64,000 nt of DNA, from NCBI GenBank assembly GCA_902461815.1, contig CABPZE010000001.1, positions 248,001-312,000 on the forward strand, given 5' to 3'. The DNA is from CAG-390 sp003523225 (GTDB lineage: Bacteria; Bacillota; Clostridia; Oscillospirales; CAG-272). Below the pieces are notes generated by a model. It made no database searches. It worked only from the letters and a program-made list of their open reading frames with translations, and was not told the DNA's origin. The position numbers were made by a program, and so were the translations under genes. This document shows, one piece after another, positions 61,869 through 64,000 of the stretch (positions are counted from its first letter, which is position 1; every line of letters starts with the position of its first letter).

Positions 61869-62855
61869 TTACCGCTCAGACTGTTTTTTCTTGTATTCGG
61901 AATAAACCTTCATAGCTCCGATATTGGGAGCTATGCGGGCAATTTCGGGAGAGACCCCGGTTGCCTTGATTCCGTAAAAATCAAGAATTTCAAGATAGAG
62001 TTCTCTAAGTGGCGACGAACCTCCTACGTAAACAGGAAAGTCGGAAGGTATTTCTGACATAAGCCTTATATCACCCTCAAGTATTGCGCCAACAAGGAAA
62101 TTTGCCGCCTCATCAGTGTTTTTTCCTACGCGTCTCATTACCCACACCTTTGACATTGCGGGAGAAAGACCGTATTTACGTGCAAATTCTGCACCGTCGT
62201 GAAGCATTTCCGGTATTATAGTGCGGATAACGGGATGAGGAACCGATTTACGCAGCAGCGTATTTTCCGACACCGCGGCAATAAGCTCTCCGCTGATGGA
62301 CGAAAGTATCTTGACTATTACCCCATGCTCGTCCACACTGATTATTTTATTATATGAACCGGGCAGCATCAGCGCATAACTGCTGTGAAGCCCCAATCTC
62401 TCTGCTATTCCGTACAGCTCGCATTCCTCGCCGCTCATGACCTCAGTATACATAAGGTCGCCTACTCCCTTTACGCCCGGAATAAACAAGATGGGTATAT
62501 TACATATTTCCGGCATTCTCACAAGCTGCGAATGCTCTGCAGTATCCTGCAAAGTGGCGGGCATACACACGTGATGTATATGGTATATTCCGATATGAGA
62601 GGAGAGCGTGCCTGAACATATTACCGCTTCTATATCCGCCTCGCTCATTGAGGCACGTGAGAGTATCTCACGGATCCCGGCTGAAAGTGTTTCCTTGAGC
62701 GCCTCCGAAGAGCCTTCACGCGCGGCGTCCCTGACGCCCATCTGATATTTTACCTCTGCAATGGGGGCAGGCAGAGCAGACGTTTCTCCTCCCTGCTCAC
62801 CGCAGTAAAGGCGAAGCCGCATATTTGTAGTTCCACAGTCAACAAGTATCAGCAT
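61869..62855 (-). CDS. 2-Dehydro-3-deoxygalactonokinase-like (DgoK) protein
   Basis: A 328-residue ASKHA-fold kinase resembling DgoK, which phosphorylates 2-keto-3-deoxygalactonate in the De Ley-Doudoroff pathway. Seen: DCGTTNMRLRLY (6-17), the YQMGVRDAAREG segment, ICSGTLSSHIG, LPGSYNKII (normally LPGTHSKW) and FLVGAILEGDIRL. The His of the usual LPGTHSKW motif is Tyr here, so the substrate may differ. No dgoA or dgoD neighbours are present, so it is an orphan. GGAAGGAG lies upstream of ATG 62855. Confidence 0.75.
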   Translation of the reverse strand: MLILVDCGTTNMRLRLYCGEQGGETSALPAPIAEVKYQMGVRDAAREGSSEALKETLSAGIREILSRASMSEADIEAVICSGTLSSHIGIYHIHHVCMPATLQDTAEHSQLVRMPEICNIPILFIPGVKGVGDLMYTEVMSGEECELYGIAERLGLHSSYALMLPGSYNKIISVDEHGVIVKILSSISGELIAAVSENTLLRKSVPHPVIRTIIPEMLHDGAEFARKYGLSPAMSKVWVMRRVGKNTDEAANFLVGAILEGDIRLMSEIPSDFPVYVGGSSPLRELYLEILDFYGIKATGVSPEIARIAPNIGAMKVYSEYKKKQSER

Positions 62856-62893
62856 GTATATATCATGCTCCTTCCGTTTTTTCTGATGATAAT

Positions 62894-62922
62894 ATTATAC
62901 AACAAAAACATCCGCGTGTCTA
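62894..62922 (-). promoter_or_regulatory. Promoter of the DgoK-like gene
   Basis: Minus strand: TAGACA (62922-62917), 17 bp spacer, TATAAT (62899-62894), 38 bp before the start. Confidence 0.7.
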
Positions 62923-62972
62923 TAACTGCGGAGTTTTTTGTTTATTACCCGAATATGAAATGTATAAATCCG

Positions 62973-63001
62973 TTGACTTTTTCACCTGTGGCTGATATAA
63001 T
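62973..63001 (+). promoter_or_regulatory. Promoter of the HerA-like ATPase gene
   Basis: TTGACT (62973-62978), 17 bp spacer, TATAAT (62996-63001), 90 bp before the start. Confidence 0.75.
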
Positions 63002-63091
63002 ATCTGTAATATAAAGATAGATCATCGTTACATTGACTCAAGGTATTTATCATCATCGTTAGAGCCTGCACTCCAACGGTCAAAGAAAGGT

Positions 63092-64000
63092 ATGGTTATT
63101 GACAAAATGATAAGAGACGGAAAAATTCTTGTGGGAAGAGGCGATGAGGATGCCTTTATCCTTCCCAAAATGGCAAACAGACACGGACTTATTGCCGGAG
63201 CTACCGGAACAGGAAAAACCATCACACTCAAGGTAATGGCAGAATCGTTTTCGGATATCGGCGTTCCGGTTTTTCTCGCTGACGTAAAGGGAGATCTTGC
63301 CGGGTGCGTAAAGGCAGGAGCATCAAATCCTGCAATTGAAAAAAGGCTTTCCGGCATGGGGATAGACCTTGGCGATTTTACCTTCAAAAGTTTCCCCGTC
63401 CGATTCTGGGATGTATACGGCGAGGGCGGACATCCGGTACGCACAACGGTAAGCGAGATGGGGGCGTCTCTGCTGGCGCGTCTGTTGGGACTTACGGAGG
63501 TACAGACAGGGGTTCTTTCTATCGTATTCCGTGTTGCTGACGACAAGGGTTGGCTGCTTATAGACCTTAAGGATCTGCGCGCAATGGTGGCATACGTTTC
63601 CGACCATTCGTCAGAGCTTCTTAATGAATACGGAAATATATCCCGTCAGTCGGCGGGCGCAATTCAGCGCGCGCTTTTGCAGCTTGAGGATTGCGGCGGA
63701 GACCTTTTCTTTGGTGAACCGGACATAAAGCTTTCCGACTGGATGCAGACCGATGAGAACGGCAAGGGCTACATCAACGTCTTCCACTGCGCCAAGCTGT
63801 ACCAGTCCCCGCTTCTCTATTCAACCTTTATGCTATGGCTGCTTGCTGAGCTTTTCGAGGAGCTTCCCGAAGCAGGAGACCCGGAAAAGCCCAAGCTCGT
63901 CTTCTTCTTTGATGAAGCGCATCTTTTGTTCCGCGACGCGCCGAAGGCTCTGCGCGACAAGGTCGAGCAGGTTGTAAAGCTCATACGTTCCAAGGGAGTC
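63092..64000 (+). CDS. HerA/DUF853-type ATPase (YjgR-like), N-terminal part
   Basis: The first 303 residues of a protein that runs off the window. It has the DUF853 (YjgR) layout: Walker A GATGTGKTITLKV, FLADVKGDLAG, the RFWDVYGEGGHPVRTTVSEMG segment and a Walker B-like LVFFFDEAHLLF. YjgR-type proteins are related to HerA helicases or DNA translocases and are usually about 500 residues; the function is unknown. GAAAGG sits just before ATG 63092; ATG 63107 is an alternative start with a wider spacing. Confidence 0.88.
   Translation, partial: MVIDKMIRDGKILVGRGDEDAFILPKMANRHGLIAGATGTGKTITLKVMAESFSDIGVPVFLADVKGDLAGCVKAGASNPAIEKRLSGMGIDLGDFTFKSFPVRFWDVYGEGGHPVRTTVSEMGASLLARLLGLTEVQTGVLSIVFRVADDKGWLLIDLKDLRAMVAYVSDHSSELLNEYGNISRQSAGAIQRALLQLEDCGGDLFFGEPDIKLSDWMQTDENGKGYINVFHCAKLYQSPLLYSTFMLWLLAELFEELPEAGDPEKPKLVFFFDEAHLLFRDAPKALRDKVEQVVKLIRSKGV

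Overview
The window looks like chromosome of an anaerobic, spore-forming member of the Firmicutes, class Clostridia. Evidence from the sequence: a clear spoIIID gene, a PdaA-type spore-cortex deacetylase, an HPr with both His15 and Ser46, AGGAGG-type ribosome sites with TTGACA/TATAAT promoters spaced 16-17 bp, and the Firmicutes gene order lepB-rbgA-rnhB. The C-terminal anchor style of one secreted protein (Thr/Pro-rich linker, Cys-Gly-Ser, membrane helix, basic tail) resembles proteins of uncultured gut Clostridia, but I cannot place the organism below class level. No phage, insertion sequence, CRISPR array, tRNA or rRNA gene was seen.

Layout. 1-3.5 kb: end of trmD, an O-antigen-ligase-like membrane protein and two tandem DUF4330-type membrane-anchored proteins. 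3.6-9.4 kb: HPr, then uvrC-rsmD-coaD-nadE and an MGMT-family gene. 9.4-19.6 kb: a MacB/FtsX-type ABC exporter, convergent feoAB (ferrous iron uptake), and a heterodimeric ABC exporter with one degenerate ATPase site. 19.6-27.2 kb: cell-envelope and sporulation genes (lipoprotein, two polysaccharide deacetylases, YesL-like and SpoIIM-like membrane proteins, a TrmH-type methylase, spoIIID, and a CpsB/PHP-like protein that has lost its metal ligands). 27.3-33.8 kb: apgM-type mutase, lepB, rbgA, rnhB, yraN, an M19 dipeptidase and thrC. 33.9-38.5 kb: a DUF1540 protein, a metallophosphoesterase, and the tig-clpP-clpX protein quality-control set. 38.6-42.8 kb: a Cys-rich possible coat protein, a secreted anchored protein, and smpB, a nitroreductase/pentapeptide-repeat fusion and ssrA (tmRNA), which together hold both parts of the trans-translation system.

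42.8-45.7 kb is a small accessory-looking stretch: an imperfect tandem duplication of the 3' end of ssrA with its terminator, a small secreted protein, and an ECF sigma factor with its DUF4367 partner. 45.7-57.2 kb holds the most interesting system: eight consecutive minus-strand genes (solute-binding lipoprotein, two Gfo/Idh/MocA proteins, class III aminotransferase, FGGY kinase, amidohydrolase, fucose/arabinose-isomerase-like protein, class II aldolase) behind one strong promoter, divergent from a DeoR regulator. I read this as a catabolic operon for an unusual sugar, possibly an amino sugar, aminocyclitol or glycoside; the combination does not match any textbook pathway I know. 57.4-64 kb: a TrpXYZ-like ABC transporter, ksgA, mscL, a DgoK-like kinase and the start of a HerA/DUF853 ATPase.

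Many genes are in tight operons with 1-20 nt overlaps, and convergent pairs are usually separated by strong bidirectional hairpin terminators.
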